Source: Candidatus Pacearchaeota archaeon
GTDB taxonomy: Archaea; Nanobdellota; Nanobdellia; Pacearchaeales; GW2011-AR1
NCBI GenBank assembly: GCA_023136775.1
Contig: JAGLQO010000002.1
Span: forward strand, 1 to 32,345
Direction: 5' to 3'
DNA length: 32,345 bases
Shown here one piece after another: positions 21,845 through 30,890 of the stretch. Positions within the stretch are counted from its first letter, which is position 1. Every line of letters starts with the position of its first letter. Both the position numbers and the translations under genes were made by a program. The notes under the pieces are model-generated. The model was not told the origin of the DNA and ran no database searches. It worked only from the letters and a program-made list of their open reading frames with translations.

Positions 21845-22723
21845 ATGAGTTTAGAAAATAAAATCGGAAATTTCGTGAAAGGGGCAAAAGATGTTGCAAT
21901 GTATGTTGTTAAGCATCCCGTGAAGACGGTTGCTACTGTTGGTCTTGTTACTGCTCTTGCTGGATGTAATTTGAATACTCCAGATCCTGCAACTAGTGAT
22001 AATAATATCTATATTGCTCTTAATGGGGCTGTTCCTTATGAGAAGGTTATTGGGAATCCTTATATTGAAAGTGGGGCTACTGCAACTAATGAAGCTGGTG
22101 AATCTGTTCCTTATGATATTACTCAATATAATTTTGATACTGATGATGACGGTTATGAAGAGCTTGGTGAGGGTGTGACTATGTATAGTGCTACAAATTC
22201 TGAGGGTAAGGTTTTTAGTAAGGGAAGAAATGTTCAAAATGTTATTGAGAGTCAAAGACTTGAGGATATTGCTAATGCTTTGAGTATTACTCCAGATGGA
22301 CAAGGTGGTATGAAAACAGCTATGGAAGTCGCTAATGATGAAGAGTTTTATTTGGAGCGAGGAGAAAATGATAATGTTAATGATGATATTGAGGGAGAAT
22401 ATAGTGTAGTTGGAAGTTTATTAGATAGTAACGGAATCCCCCATAATTATTCTTTTGATGGTTTTATTTCTAACCAAGATGGATTTTCAGTTGATGTTAA
22501 GAATTATCCAAATTCTGTTTTAACAGGTTATGTCGAGGGTAAAGCTGGGATTAGTTCTATTAAAGATCGTGACGGTGACGGTGTAGATGATATATCTCGT
22601 TTCCGTAATATGGATATTTTATCTTCTGGGGTTTTGAGTGTTGATGCGATAAGTGTTTGTTTGACAGAAAATCCGTGGGATATTAAGTGGATTAAATATA
22701 CTGAAACTTGGACTCCTAAATAA
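21845..22723 (+). CDS. Putative lipoprotein with Ca-binding-like DxDGDG repeat
   Basis: This 292-aa protein has an amphipathic start, a hydrophobic stretch and a lipobox-like LVTALAGC ending at residue ~41, suggesting membrane anchoring through a lipid-modified Cys. Residues 55-75 (VPYEKVIGNPYIESGATATNEAGE) resemble the start of a DUF5011/Ig-like surface domain. DRDGDGVDD near residue 240 is a thrombospondin type-3-like Ca2+ motif. TATA box GGTTTATATAGTACC is 26 bp upstream, so it is leaderless. It is surface-located; no specific function is evident. Confidence 0.75.
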   Translation: MSLENKIGNFVKGAKDVAMYVVKHPVKTVATVGLVTALAGCNLNTPDPATSDNNIYIALNGAVPYEKVIGNPYIESGATATNEAGESVPYDITQYNFDTDDDGYEELGEGVTMYSATNSEGKVFSKGRNVQNVIESQRLEDIANALSITPDGQGGMKTAMEVANDEEFYLERGENDNVNDDIEGEYSVVGSLLDSNGIPHNYSFDGFISNQDGFSVDVKNYPNSVLTGYVEGKAGISSIKDRDGDGVDDISRFRNMDILSSGVLSVDAISVCLTENPWDIKWIKYTETWTPK

Positions 22724-22745
22724 TTTTATTTTAAAAAATAAAAAA

Positions 22746-22761
22746 GGCTCCCGAAAGAGCC
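22746..22761. terminator. Bidirectional terminator
   Basis: GGCTC-CCGAAA-GAGCC lies between two convergent genes, with A-rich sequence on its left and AT-rich sequence on its right, so it can serve both directions. Confidence 0.65.
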
Positions 22762-22777
22762 GTTAAAATAAAAATTA

Positions 22778-23092
22778 CTAAAAAATTTGGAAATATTTTT
22801 CAATTTTAACCATAATTTCTTTCTTTAGAATATTGGAATCTAAGGTAAGGCAAATTTCATTTTCAGAAACAAAAAGATTGATTTTTTTATCCTTATCAAA
22901 GATAAAAAAACATCCTCTATTTTCTGAAGTTATAAAATCAAATTCATTCACTTTATCTTCAGAAATTCCTATTGCTACTAAAAAATTTATCAATTCTTTA
23001 TGGATATCTTTTTCCCCATAGAGAAAAAATTTATCAATTCTTCCATTTTCATATTCTTGACTAGAAATTTCTTTTATCCTGGGTTTTTCCAT
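22778..23092 (-). CDS. Unknown 104-aa protein, third gene of NTase operon
   Basis: The start is ATG 23092 (MEKPRIKEISSQEYENG), 1 nt after the stop of the preceding gene, rather than a longer reading from 23125 that overlaps it. No family is recognised. The protein is soluble, about half beta, with alternating hydrophobic strands (GCFFIFDKDKKINLFVSENEICLTLD). Tight spacing in the operon with the metallopeptidase/NTase suggests a joint function, such as a partner or regulator. Confidence 0.65.
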   Translation of the reverse strand: MEKPRIKEISSQEYENGRIDKFFLYGEKDIHKELINFLVAIGISEDKVNEFDFITSENRGCFFIFDKDKKINLFVSENEICLTLDSNILKKEIMVKIEKYFQIF

Positions 23093-23093
23093 C

Positions 23094-23375
23094 CTAACTT
23101 CCTTTTTGCAGAGGTATGTGGACATTGGTTATTAATCTACTTCTCCCATCGTCTTTTCCAGTTTTATCCATCCAGACTTCATAATTAATATGTTCCCCAT
23201 AAGGCTTGTGATCATCTCCACGTATTTCCTCACGAACATATTTATCATATTCTGATGTTCCACTATATAAAACACTAGCACTTAAGTTTTCTAAATCTCC
23301 AACAACAAAATAAGACTGTTGTCTCGGCTCAGAAACTCTCGGCTGATACATTTCTATCATATTTTCTAATTGCAT
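23094..23375 (-). CDS. Unknown 93-aa protein, second gene of NTase operon
   Basis: The start at 23375 is supported by GGAGGT about 10 nt upstream (in GAAAGGAGGTACC). It overlaps the upstream gene by 47 bp. It contains SYFVVGDLENLSASVLYSG and GEHINYEVWMDKTGKDDGRSRLITNV, a probable small beta-rich fold, with no membrane segment and no recognised family. Translational coupling to the metallopeptidase/NTase fusion suggests a shared role. Confidence 0.65.
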   Translation of the reverse strand: MQLENMIEMYQPRVSEPRQQSYFVVGDLENLSASVLYSGTSEYDKYVREEIRGDDHKPYGEHINYEVWMDKTGKDDGRSRLITNVHIPLQKGS

Positions 23376-24534
23376 TATTTTCGGTACCTCCTTTCAATTG
23401 TGTAAGTTTCTCACTTTGAGAATATGAGAGCAAATCTTCTTTTGCAAATAATTTTATACCTTTTCTCAAGGCTAAGGCATTACCTAAATAAGTTTGAGAA
23501 TAATCCCCAAATTTATTTGTTAAAAAATTGTCTTTAGAGTTCTTGTCTTTTAATCTTTGCATACGATGAAACCATTTTAGGTTATGTTTAATTGCTTTCT
23601 CTGTAATTAGTTGAGTCAAGACTTTTTGTTTTGATTTTTCAAAATAATTTTTATCTCCAAAAATAAATTCTCCAGTCATCAGGGGATTGCAAGTTCTTAC
23701 GTCAAAATTCTTTAATCCATTATTAAATTCTTTATGTGATTTATATTTAACATCTAGCCAATCTGAATGAGATTCTTGCGGGGTTTTCCCAACCATAAAA
23801 ACATCAATATCGCTAAAATCTTTTTTAGAACCATAGATTAATGCAAATTCTACATCTTTCAATTTATCTTTGTAAATATCCTCCAATAAACTTTCAATTC
23901 TCTTTGGCGTTGTCTTTCTTGCTAAACCACTTGCATAAAAAGTTGCTAAATTGCCATAACTTTCTGAAAAATTAATAACAGAATCAATAGCTTCTTTTTC
24001 TTCTCTTGAAAAAGAATCATATTTTTTTCCAAATTTCTCTTTTAGATTATGTTTTTCAGAAAGTAAATATTCTGTCCAAATTGCGAAAGTCTCATATTGT
24101 GCTAAATTTTCTTTTCTAAATTCATCTAATCCCTGGAATGCCTGACTTCCTGCCCTAAATTTTTGGATATCTTCTAAAGTGAATTTTTTCGAAGAAAATT
24201 CCTGCCTTTCTTCTTCTAATAATTTCTTTTCTAAGTTCACTAATGCTTGCCCATTTTGGGATTTTTCGCAATAAAGTCCATGTCCAAAATATTCGTGAAA
24301 TAAGCTTAAGGGATTATTTTGTTGAATTACTGCTGTTTGATTTCTTGGTAAATAAATTCCTGATGAATTTGGATTTAATCCTCTTGTGTTAGTAAATTCA
24401 GACCATTGATTTTTTGGAACTTGTTGCAAAGAAGTTTGTTCTGGTTTATAGCCCAACAAATTTTGATAAAAATAGTTGGAAGTTTCTATGAGGTGTTCTA
24501 TTTTGATGTTCGATTTTATCGGTTTTTCCATCAT
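23329..24534 (-). CDS. HExxH metallopeptidase-like / nucleotidyltransferase fusion
   Basis: This 401-aa protein combines two motifs. H80-E-Y-F-G-H85 with E90 and a later YETFAIWTEYLL (E148/E155 as possible third ligand) looks like a gluzincin zinc peptidase. ALIYG235-S-K-K-D-F-S-D242-I-D244-VFMVG is a clean minimal nucleotidyltransferase signature, with D278 (NFDVRTCNP) as a likely third carboxylate. The C-terminal ~110 residues are helical. SD-like TGAGGA precedes the ATG. It leads a three-gene overlapping operon with two small unknown proteins. The combination of peptidase-like and NTase domains is not one I can assign; toxin-antitoxin, signalling or defence are hypotheses only. Confidence 0.72.
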   Translation of the reverse strand: MMEKPIKSNIKIEHLIETSNYFYQNLLGYKPEQTSLQQVPKNQWSEFTNTRGLNPNSSGIYLPRNQTAVIQQNNPLSLFHEYFGHGLYCEKSQNGQALVNLEKKLLEEERQEFSSKKFTLEDIQKFRAGSQAFQGLDEFRKENLAQYETFAIWTEYLLSEKHNLKEKFGKKYDSFSREEKEAIDSVINFSESYGNLATFYASGLARKTTPKRIESLLEDIYKDKLKDVEFALIYGSKKDFSDIDVFMVGKTPQESHSDWLDVKYKSHKEFNNGLKNFDVRTCNPLMTGEFIFGDKNYFEKSKQKVLTQLITEKAIKHNLKWFHRMQRLKDKNSKDNFLTNKFGDYSQTYLGNALALRKGIKLFAKEDLLSYSQSEKLTQLKGGTENNAIRKYDRNVSAESF

Positions 24535-24705
24535 TTTGTTTTCCTCAGAAATAGCCTGAAGTGCTAATCACCCCACGAATAATTAAGATAAATGAAGTTT
24601 ATAGCTTTTGTTATTCTTGGCGATAGTGAATGTGTCTTATTGAACAGGAATGAAAAATAATTTTTTATAGCCAAATTTATAAAGATTAAATTCCTTTATT
24701 TTTTT

Positions 24706-25518
24706 ATGAGGGGAGAAAAAAGTAACTTTGGAAAAGTCCCATTTATTAATTTTAAAGTTAATAAGAGGGGGCAGTTTTTTTTATTGGCTGCGGTTATAAT
24801 TTCAGTTATTGTTATTAGTTTGGGTGTTAGTACGAATAGGGTTATTGTTCGAAGTAATGATTTTCAAGATGTTGAGGATTTTAGTTATGAAGTTGAAAGA
24901 GAGATTGGGGAGGTTTTGAATTATGAAATTTATACTGGTATAAATGAAGGTAAGGTGGAGGAGTTTGCGAAGTTAATGGCAGAGGATATTAGGGATAAAG
25001 ATTCTAATACTGAATTTATATTTATTTTTGGTAATAATGAAGGGATGACTGTTGCTAATTATGGGGAAGAGGATGTTAGTGTGGTTGTTGGAGATATTAA
25101 AGAGATGGTTTATTGTAAGTATGATGATAATGATTGGTTTGAAGATGAGGTTGAAAGAGAAAAGTGTGTTAATGACGAATATAATGACGATAATTGTTAT
25201 GCTTGTGTGGATTCTTGCCCAGATCCTTACGTAAATATGAGTATATGTTCTGATATTAATATTGTTGAGGCTAGTGGGGCTATTAGATTTAGTTGTACTA
25301 TGATGAATGGGGTCGAGGTTTGTGATCCGATTCCGGCTAGTGAATGGAGTGATGATGTTGGTATAGAGAAGATATCTTCTGAGGAGTTAGTGGGACAGGA
25401 TGAAATTTCTGTTGATATTGATGGAGTGGATGTTGTTGTGCCAGTTAGTGAGCATAAGCAGGTTTATTTGATTATTAAGAAAGAGAGTGATAATGAGACT
25501 TATATTGCCCATGCTTAG
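24706..25518 (+). CDS. Pilin-like membrane protein of the pilus locus, Cys-rich
   Basis: This 270-aa protein has NKRGQFFLLAAVIISVIVISLGV at residues ~19-41, a KRG class III-like signal and hydrophobic helix. The head is highly acidic with a Cys cluster (CKYDDN, KCVND, NCYACVDSCPDPY, MSICS, FSCTM, EVCDP), suggesting disulfides or metal binding. The TATA box AAATTTATAAAG is 26 bp upstream, so it is leaderless. It may be a specialised pilin or adhesin. It is separated from the other pilus genes by the NTase operon. Confidence 0.75.
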   Translation: MRGEKSNFGKVPFINFKVNKRGQFFLLAAVIISVIVISLGVSTNRVIVRSNDFQDVEDFSYEVEREIGEVLNYEIYTGINEGKVEEFAKLMAEDIRDKDSNTEFIFIFGNNEGMTVANYGEEDVSVVVGDIKEMVYCKYDDNDWFEDEVEREKCVNDEYNDDNCYACVDSCPDPYVNMSICSDINIVEASGAIRFSCTMMNGVEVCDPIPASEWSDDVGIEKISSEELVGQDEISVDIDGVDVVVPVSEHKQVYLIIKKESDNETYIAHA

Positions 25519-25605
25519 ATAGGGGTTGTTTGGGGAGAGAAGATATTTGGATAGTAGGTGAGAGATTGTTTTAATTTTTAATAATATTTGATTTGTTTAT
25601 GTAAC

Positions 25606-25646
25606 CCTACATTTTAATAAAATTATTGTTTTTATTAAAATGTAGG
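25606..25646. terminator. 17-bp perfect hairpin
   Basis: CCTACATTTTAATAAAA pairs perfectly with 25630-25646 around a 7-nt loop. It lies in the 260-nt gap between convergent genes and probably ends transcription, possibly on both strands. The rest of the gap (25519-25778) is AT-rich without genes. Confidence 0.65.
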
Positions 25647-25778
25647 TATAATATTTTTATTCAATGGCTTTTCAGGAGATATTTAGAAGAATATAAAAAA
25701 TATTTGAAATAAGGTTATAATTTTTATATTCAGATTGATTGCTAATAGATAATTAAACCTTTATTATGAATAGAAAAG

Positions 25779-26183
25779 TTAAATTTTTTTAGATAAAATA
25801 ATTATTTCTCCAAAATATTCTCTGAATTCTGTTAATCCCGAAGTATAAACTGTGAAGCTGATATTTTTTGATTCGTTTGGAAGTAATTCGAAATTATTTT
25901 CAGAGACTATTAGTTGTTCTGTAATTTCTCCAGTTGATTCTATTGTAATCATTATTGGTCTGTTGAATGTGTTTACTAGTTCTAGTTTCCTTGAAGCACT
26001 TTGATTGATTGGTATTCCTCCAAATCTAAGTTCTCCGTCGGCGTGGTCAAATCCTGGATTCTTTGTTAGGTGAAAACTTGCGGGTATAGTATTTTTATCT
26101 AATATCGGACTTTTGAATATAAGTATTGATAGTAAAAATACAATAGTTATTACAATAAAGAAAATATTATTTTTTCTTTCCAT
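25779..26183 (-). CDS. Membrane-anchored small surface protein
   Basis: This 134-aa protein has one N-terminal membrane helix (FFIVITIVFLLSILIF) followed by an extracytoplasmic beta-sandwich-like domain (RKLELVNTFNRPIMITIES ... NESKNISFTVYTSG), typical of Ig-like folds. It overlaps the upstream gene by 17 bp, so the two are translated together. No family name can be given; it is probably an accessory protein of the envelope cluster. Confidence 0.75.
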   Translation of the reverse strand: MERKNNIFFIVITIVFLLSILIFKSPILDKNTIPASFHLTKNPGFDHADGELRFGGIPINQSASRKLELVNTFNRPIMITIESTGEITEQLIVSENNFELLPNESKNISFTVYTSGLTEFREYFGEIIILSKKI

Positions 26184-27324
26184 TTTGTTTCACTTCTCCT
26201 CGCAGTTTTTTAATTTTTATTATTAATATAGCAAATCCTATAATCATTATAAGAGATAGGATTGCAACGCCTATAAGAGCGTATTGAAGATAGTTTCTTT
26301 CCTTTGGTGGATCTTGGACATATATTGCAGCTAATTTGTGAGTATTGGAGTCTCCGTAAAATAAATTTATGTTTGCTAAATATCTTTTGGATTCTAATTT
26401 TCCAGTGTCGAAAAATCCAGTCATGTTTTTTATTTCCCATGGGTTAGTGTCTATGGAGATTGTTTTGAAGGTTGAGACAACTTTACCGTCATCGGTTATT
26501 GTGACGTCTGCGTATATGCTTTCTATTTTTGTATTCCATTTGTTTTCTATTTCTATGTTGAATTTATTTATTTTATTTTTTTCAAAAAGATAATCGTAGT
26601 CAATAATATCTACTGTGAATTCGCCTATACGAAAGGTTGTGTTTAAGATTTCTATTTTTCCATAGCTTACGGTTGCTTTGGCAAAATAAATTCCTGATTC
26701 AAAATTATTTGTATCTAAATCTTCTACTATTTTTAATGCGTTTTTGGATTTTAATGGCATATCATCTAATTTTTTAGTCAAAACTTTTTTTCCGTTTTCA
26801 TTAACTTTGAAAATTTCTACCAAAGTATCTACTGTTACGTCGTCAGTTCCTAGGTTTTGAATATCCAATTCATAGCGAGAATCTTCGCCTTCGTTGATGT
26901 TGTTAATTTTGAATGTAGATTCTGTATACTTTCCTGGGTAAGGAACAAGTATTCTTATAGGAGCTCTTATGGCGGCTATACCGCCTATCTTGGAAGAGCT
27001 ATCGTTTTTAGATTCAGAAACTTTAACATAAAGAGTATGTGTTCCTGGTTTATTTATTTTTTCTGGGAGTTTTAGGGTTACGGTAAATATTCCCGTTCCT
27101 TGAATATAGTCTGTACTTAGGTTTGCATATTTTGATAAATCTCCTTCAAGTTCAATTTTTATTCCCTCTGTTTTTTCAGAATTAAATGTTCTGAATGTAA
27201 ATGTTTTTTCTAGGTTTGCTTCAAAATGTTCAGTAGCATAAGCTGGACTTATTCCAACAGAACCTGCAGTTACATTAGAAATAACAATTAAAGACAATAA
27301 TAAAATAAAATATCCCCTCTCCAT
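26167..27324 (-). CDS. Secreted Ig-like surface protein with C-terminal membrane anchor
   Basis: This 385-aa protein has a signal peptide (YFILLLSLIVISNVTAGSVG), several beta-sandwich repeats (about 20-340) with sequences like GTHTLYVKVSES and SRYELDIQNLGTDDVTVDTLVEIF, and a C-terminal membrane helix (YALIGVAILSLIMIIGFAILI) with a basic tail. This is the architecture of cell-surface proteins carrying CARDB/NEW3-like adhesion domains. A TATA-like TATTTTAATAAACTC (minus strand, about 27338-27352) sits 26 bp before the ATG, so it is leaderless. It forms an operon with the 134-aa protein. Confidence 0.8.
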   Translation of the reverse strand: MERGYFILLLSLIVISNVTAGSVGISPAYATEHFEANLEKTFTFRTFNSEKTEGIKIELEGDLSKYANLSTDYIQGTGIFTVTLKLPEKINKPGTHTLYVKVSESKNDSSSKIGGIAAIRAPIRILVPYPGKYTESTFKINNINEGEDSRYELDIQNLGTDDVTVDTLVEIFKVNENGKKVLTKKLDDMPLKSKNALKIVEDLDTNNFESGIYFAKATVSYGKIEILNTTFRIGEFTVDIIDYDYLFEKNKINKFNIEIENKWNTKIESIYADVTITDDGKVVSTFKTISIDTNPWEIKNMTGFFDTGKLESKRYLANINLFYGDSNTHKLAAIYVQDPPKERNYLQYALIGVAILSLIMIIGFAILIIKIKKLRGEVKQNGKKK

Positions 27325-27374
27325 AGAATGATTAAATGATTAGAGTTTATTAAAATACTCTTTTTATTTAGAAT

Positions 27375-27959
27375 TTAAACGCCGTATGTTCCAGTAGCAG
27401 TTATTGTTGCTGTCTGTTCACCAGTAAAGGAATCTGAAGGAATGTATAATTCAATATCAATTGATATTTGATCCATAGCGTCTGCAAATGGGAAAGTAGT
27501 ACAAACTTCAGTGGAAGTAGTGTTCATATCTATGTATGAACTTGCTGTATTATCTACACATGCACCAGATTCATCTGCAGTTACTTTATATTTAAAAGTT
27601 GGATTTGTTCCGCCTAAATATGTATCGGCATCTTCATCGCTTGAGAAATTTAGACTAACATTTTCATTTCCAATATTTTCTAAAGTCAAATTGGCAGAAA
27701 CAGTATCCCAATTTCCATCAGTAACTGTTCCTTCTGTATCTAAAGTTGCTCCTGCTGGACCTGCATCAACTGTTCCATTTCCGAAATCTATAAATGCTAT
27801 TGTAAAATTAATTGCAGCAGCAGAATCAATTGTTACATTAACTATTCCTGTGTCTTGAACTGTTGCGAATCCTGTTAATTGCATTCCAATAGAAGCTAAA
27901 GAAACTACTATAACTAAAATAGCTCCATAATTAACCATATCATTTTTTGATAATTTCAT
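27375..27959 (-). CDS. Secreted surface protein, camelysin/WxL-like
   Basis: This 194-aa protein has an N-terminal membrane segment (YGAILVIVVSLASIGMQLTGFATV) followed by a Thr/Ser/Asn/Asp-rich, Lys-poor beta domain with sequons (NVTID, NFTIA, NGTVD, NLTLEN, NVSLNFSS) and two Cys. Such composition fits a secreted, glycosylated surface subunit. It resembles camelysin/spore-coat-like or archaeal surface beta-sandwich proteins in layout, without a firm family match. Its ATG overlaps the stop of the 68-aa membrane protein by 4 bp. Confidence 0.72.
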   Translation of the reverse strand: MKLSKNDMVNYGAILVIVVSLASIGMQLTGFATVQDTGIVNVTIDSAAAINFTIAFIDFGNGTVDAGPAGATLDTEGTVTDGNWDTVSANLTLENIGNENVSLNFSSDEDADTYLGGTNPTFKYKVTADESGACVDNTASSYIDMNTTSTEVCTTFPFADAMDQISIDIELYIPSDSFTGEQTATITATGTYGV

Positions 27960-28162
27960 GCTAAATCTCCTTCGGCACCTTTGTCTTCAATTCCCTCTGG
28001 TGTGTTAATTACAATACCAACTTCTCCAGCTCCTGCATTTGTTTGAAGTTCTTTTGGAGTTGTAGAAACTGGTTCACTAGAAGTTAAGTTCAAAGCGATT
28101 GCGGTAATTGCTAAAATTAGAGCTATAGAAACCAAAATCACCGTACCTTTTTTTGTGTCCAT
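27956..28162 (-). CDS. 68-aa single-span membrane protein
   Basis: One membrane helix (VILVSIALILAITAIALNL) after a short basic start, then a disordered Gly/Glu-rich tail (GAGEVGIVINTPEGIEDKGAEG). A TATA box (ATATTTATAAAG, about 28184-28195, minus strand) 26 bp upstream predicts a leaderless mRNA. It overlaps the camelysin-like gene by ATGA-type coupling, so the two are expressed together; it may help export or anchor that protein. No family recognised. Confidence 0.7.
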   Translation of the reverse strand: MDTKKGTVILVSIALILAITAIALNLTSSEPVSTTPKELQTNAGAGEVGIVINTPEGIEDKGAEGDLA

Positions 28163-28254
28163 GAATTTTTTAGGAACACTTTCTTTATAAATATTGTTAT
28201 TTTAAAAAAATTATTCTTGGATAACTTTATAATCTAAAATGTCCTCGGTAGATT

Positions 28255-30837
28255 ATGGATTGGCACAATCTAGAAAAAGAGGATGTATTAAAAAATTTGA
28301 AAAGTTCAAAGAAAGGACTTTCGGAAAAAGAAGTGCAGGATAGACTTGTTGAGTATGGAAAAAATACGCTTCGAAAACATAAGGGAAAAAGTAAGTTTAG
28401 GGTTTTGATTAGTCAGTTTAATTCTTTGTTAATTTATATTTTGATTGCGGCGGCTGTGGTTTCTTTTGCTATTGGGCATGTTATTGATGCTGCAGTAATT
28501 TCTGTAATTGTTATATTAAATGCTGGAATTGGGTTTGTACAAGAATATAAGGCGGAGGAAATTATTGAAAAATTAAAGAAGAGTTTGAAATATAAGGTGA
28601 TGGTTCTTCGAGGGGAAGTTCAAAAGGAAATTGATTCAATGTACTTGGTTCCGGGTGATATTGTTATATTGAATGCTGGAGATAAGGTCTTAGCTGATGC
28701 TAGAATATTAGAGTCGATTGGTCTTCAAACGAATGAAGCGGCTTTGAGTGGAGAGAGTCTTCCTGTTGAAAAAGATGTTAATATATTAGATAAGGATACG
28801 GTTTTGGCTGAGAGAAAAAATATGTTGTTTGCGGGAACTACTGTTGCTCGAGGGAAGGCGAGAGCAGTTGTCGTTGCTACTGGGATTCAAACTGAATTTG
28901 GAAAGTTGGCAGAGTTGGTGCAAACAACTGTAGCTGATAAGATGCCTTTGGAGGAAAAGGTTAACAAATTTTCAAAGAAGATTTCTATTGCGGTTTTGAT
29001 TTTAGTTTCAATTGTTTTTGCTGTTGGTGTTTTTGTTGGGCTTGATAAACTTGAGATGTTTTTAGTTGCAGTTAGTCTTGCTATTGGGGCAATTCCAGAG
29101 GGGCTTCCAGCGATTATTGCGATTACTTTGGCGTTTGCTGTGAAACAAATGTATAAAAATAATACATTAATTAGGAGACTTCCAGCGGCGGAAACTTTGG
29201 GTCGAGCTACTGTTATTTGTACTGACAAGACAGGGACGTTGACTGAAGAAGAATTAACTGTTGATGAAATTTATTCTAAAAAAATATTGCCTGTTGAAAA
29301 AATAAAAAAGGTAACTTTTGATATTAAACAAATTTTGAAGATTGGGATTTTATGTAATAATGCGCGGGATGAAAATGATAGTATACTTGGAGACCCAACA
29401 GAAGTAGCATTAATTAAGATAGCGAAAAAATTTAGAATTGGTAAAAAAGTATTGACTGAAGCAAATCCACGAATAAGAGAATTTCCATTTGATTCCACTA
29501 GAAAGATGATGTCTATTATTAGAGAGAATGGGAAAATAAAAACGAGTTATGTAAAAGGTGCTCCGCTTTTTGTTTTGAGTAGATGTACGAAAGAATTGCT
29601 GGATGGAAAAATAAAATTAATAACTCAAGAGAGAAAACGGGAATTGGTTCAAATTTCTAGGAAGATGGAAAGTTCGGGACTTCGGGTTTTGGGATTTGGA
29701 TTTAGACAGTTAACAAATTTGACTCAAAAAGAAGCGGAGAATCATTTAGTATTTACGGGTTTTGCTGGGATGATTGATCCTCCTAGAATGGAAGTTGCTG
29801 ATGCTATTAAAGAAGCGCTTGGTGCTGGAATTAAGATTAAAGTTATAACTGGAGATTCGGCGCTTACTACAAAAGCGATTGCTGAAAAAATTGGACTTGT
29901 GGGTGAGATTATAGAGGGGAAGGAGCTGGATAAATTAAGTGACCATCAATGGGATCAGGTGGTTAAAGAGAAAACAATTTTTGCAAGAATTACTCCTCAG
30001 CAAAAATTACGAGTTGTTGAGATATTAAAGAAACAAAATGAAACGGTGGCGGTTACTGGCGACGGTGTTAATGATATTTTGGCGTTGAAGCGAGCTGATA
30101 TTGGAATTGCTATGGGAGTTCGTGGGAGTGACGTTGCCCGAGACTCTTCAGATATGGTATTGCTCGATGATAATTTTTCGTCTATTGTTATGGCAATTAG
30201 GCAAGGTCGAAGGGTTTTTGATAATTTAAAGAAATCAATTAAATTTTTATTGGCTGCAAATATGGGTGAAGTTTTTGCTGTTATAATTGCTCTGATGTTT
30301 GGAATGCCTTTAATCTTTTTGCCTTTGGCAATTCTTTGGATGAATTTAGTGACTGATTCTCTTCCTGCGTTGGCTCTTGCTGTTGAACCTGCAGGGAAAG
30401 ATGTTATGAAAAGAAAACCTGAGAATACAAATCTCTTGACTGGAATTTGGCAGCCAATTGTCGTTGCTGGGATTTTAATGGTAATTTCTTGTCTTTGGAT
30501 TTTTAATAATGCAAATATAAATTATGGATTGGATGTTGCAAGAACAATGGCAATCACTGTTGCTATTTTCTTTGAATTGTTCTTTGCTTTTTCTTGTAAG
30601 AGTGAAAGAAGTTTATTTAAGACTGGAATTGCTAATAATAAATATCTAATATATGCGGTCTTGATGTCTGCGGGACTTCATTTAATAGCATTATATACTC
30701 CACTTAGAAGTGTCTTTCAATTTACTGCTTTGACTGGTTTTCAATTGGGGATTTCTGTTCTTGCAGGACTTTCTGGATTAGTTGTTTTTGAAGGTTGGAA
30801 AATAATCCGACATCTCGTTGATAAAAGTAAAAAGTAA
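28255..30837 (+). CDS. P-type cation ATPase, Ca2+-transporting type
   Basis: This 860-aa pump has all P-type landmarks: actuator loop ALSGESLPVEK, phosphorylation site DKTGTLT (D~324), nucleotide-domain KGAP and hinge TGDGVNDILALKRADIGIAMG. Membrane residues match SERCA/PMR1 pumps: PEGLP in M4, NMGE in M5 and NLVTDSLP in M6, which form the Ca2+ site. The N-terminal cation-ATPase domain (DWHNLEKEDVLKNLKSSKKGLSEKE) is also present. It likely expels Ca2+ (or Mn2+), possibly regulating Ca2+ available to surface proteins. TATA box CTTTATAATC is 26 bp before the ATG, so it is leaderless. Confidence 0.94.
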   Translation: MDWHNLEKEDVLKNLKSSKKGLSEKEVQDRLVEYGKNTLRKHKGKSKFRVLISQFNSLLIYILIAAAVVSFAIGHVIDAAVISVIVILNAGIGFVQEYKAEEIIEKLKKSLKYKVMVLRGEVQKEIDSMYLVPGDIVILNAGDKVLADARILESIGLQTNEAALSGESLPVEKDVNILDKDTVLAERKNMLFAGTTVARGKARAVVVATGIQTEFGKLAELVQTTVADKMPLEEKVNKFSKKISIAVLILVSIVFAVGVFVGLDKLEMFLVAVSLAIGAIPEGLPAIIAITLAFAVKQMYKNNTLIRRLPAAETLGRATVICTDKTGTLTEEELTVDEIYSKKILPVEKIKKVTFDIKQILKIGILCNNARDENDSILGDPTEVALIKIAKKFRIGKKVLTEANPRIREFPFDSTRKMMSIIRENGKIKTSYVKGAPLFVLSRCTKELLDGKIKLITQERKRELVQISRKMESSGLRVLGFGFRQLTNLTQKEAENHLVFTGFAGMIDPPRMEVADAIKEALGAGIKIKVITGDSALTTKAIAEKIGLVGEIIEGKELDKLSDHQWDQVVKEKTIFARITPQQKLRVVEILKKQNETVAVTGDGVNDILALKRADIGIAMGVRGSDVARDSSDMVLLDDNFSSIVMAIRQGRRVFDNLKKSIKFLLAANMGEVFAVIIALMFGMPLIFLPLAILWMNLVTDSLPALALAVEPAGKDVMKRKPENTNLLTGIWQPIVVAGILMVISCLWIFNNANINYGLDVARTMAITVAIFFELFFAFSCKSERSLFKTGIANNKYLIYAVLMSAGLHLIALYTPLRSVFQFTALTGFQLGISVLAGLSGLVVFEGWKIIRHLVDKSKK

Positions 30838-30890
30838 TAAAGGGTATTTAATTAAAATTTTTATGAAGAAACTTTCAATATTATTTTTAA

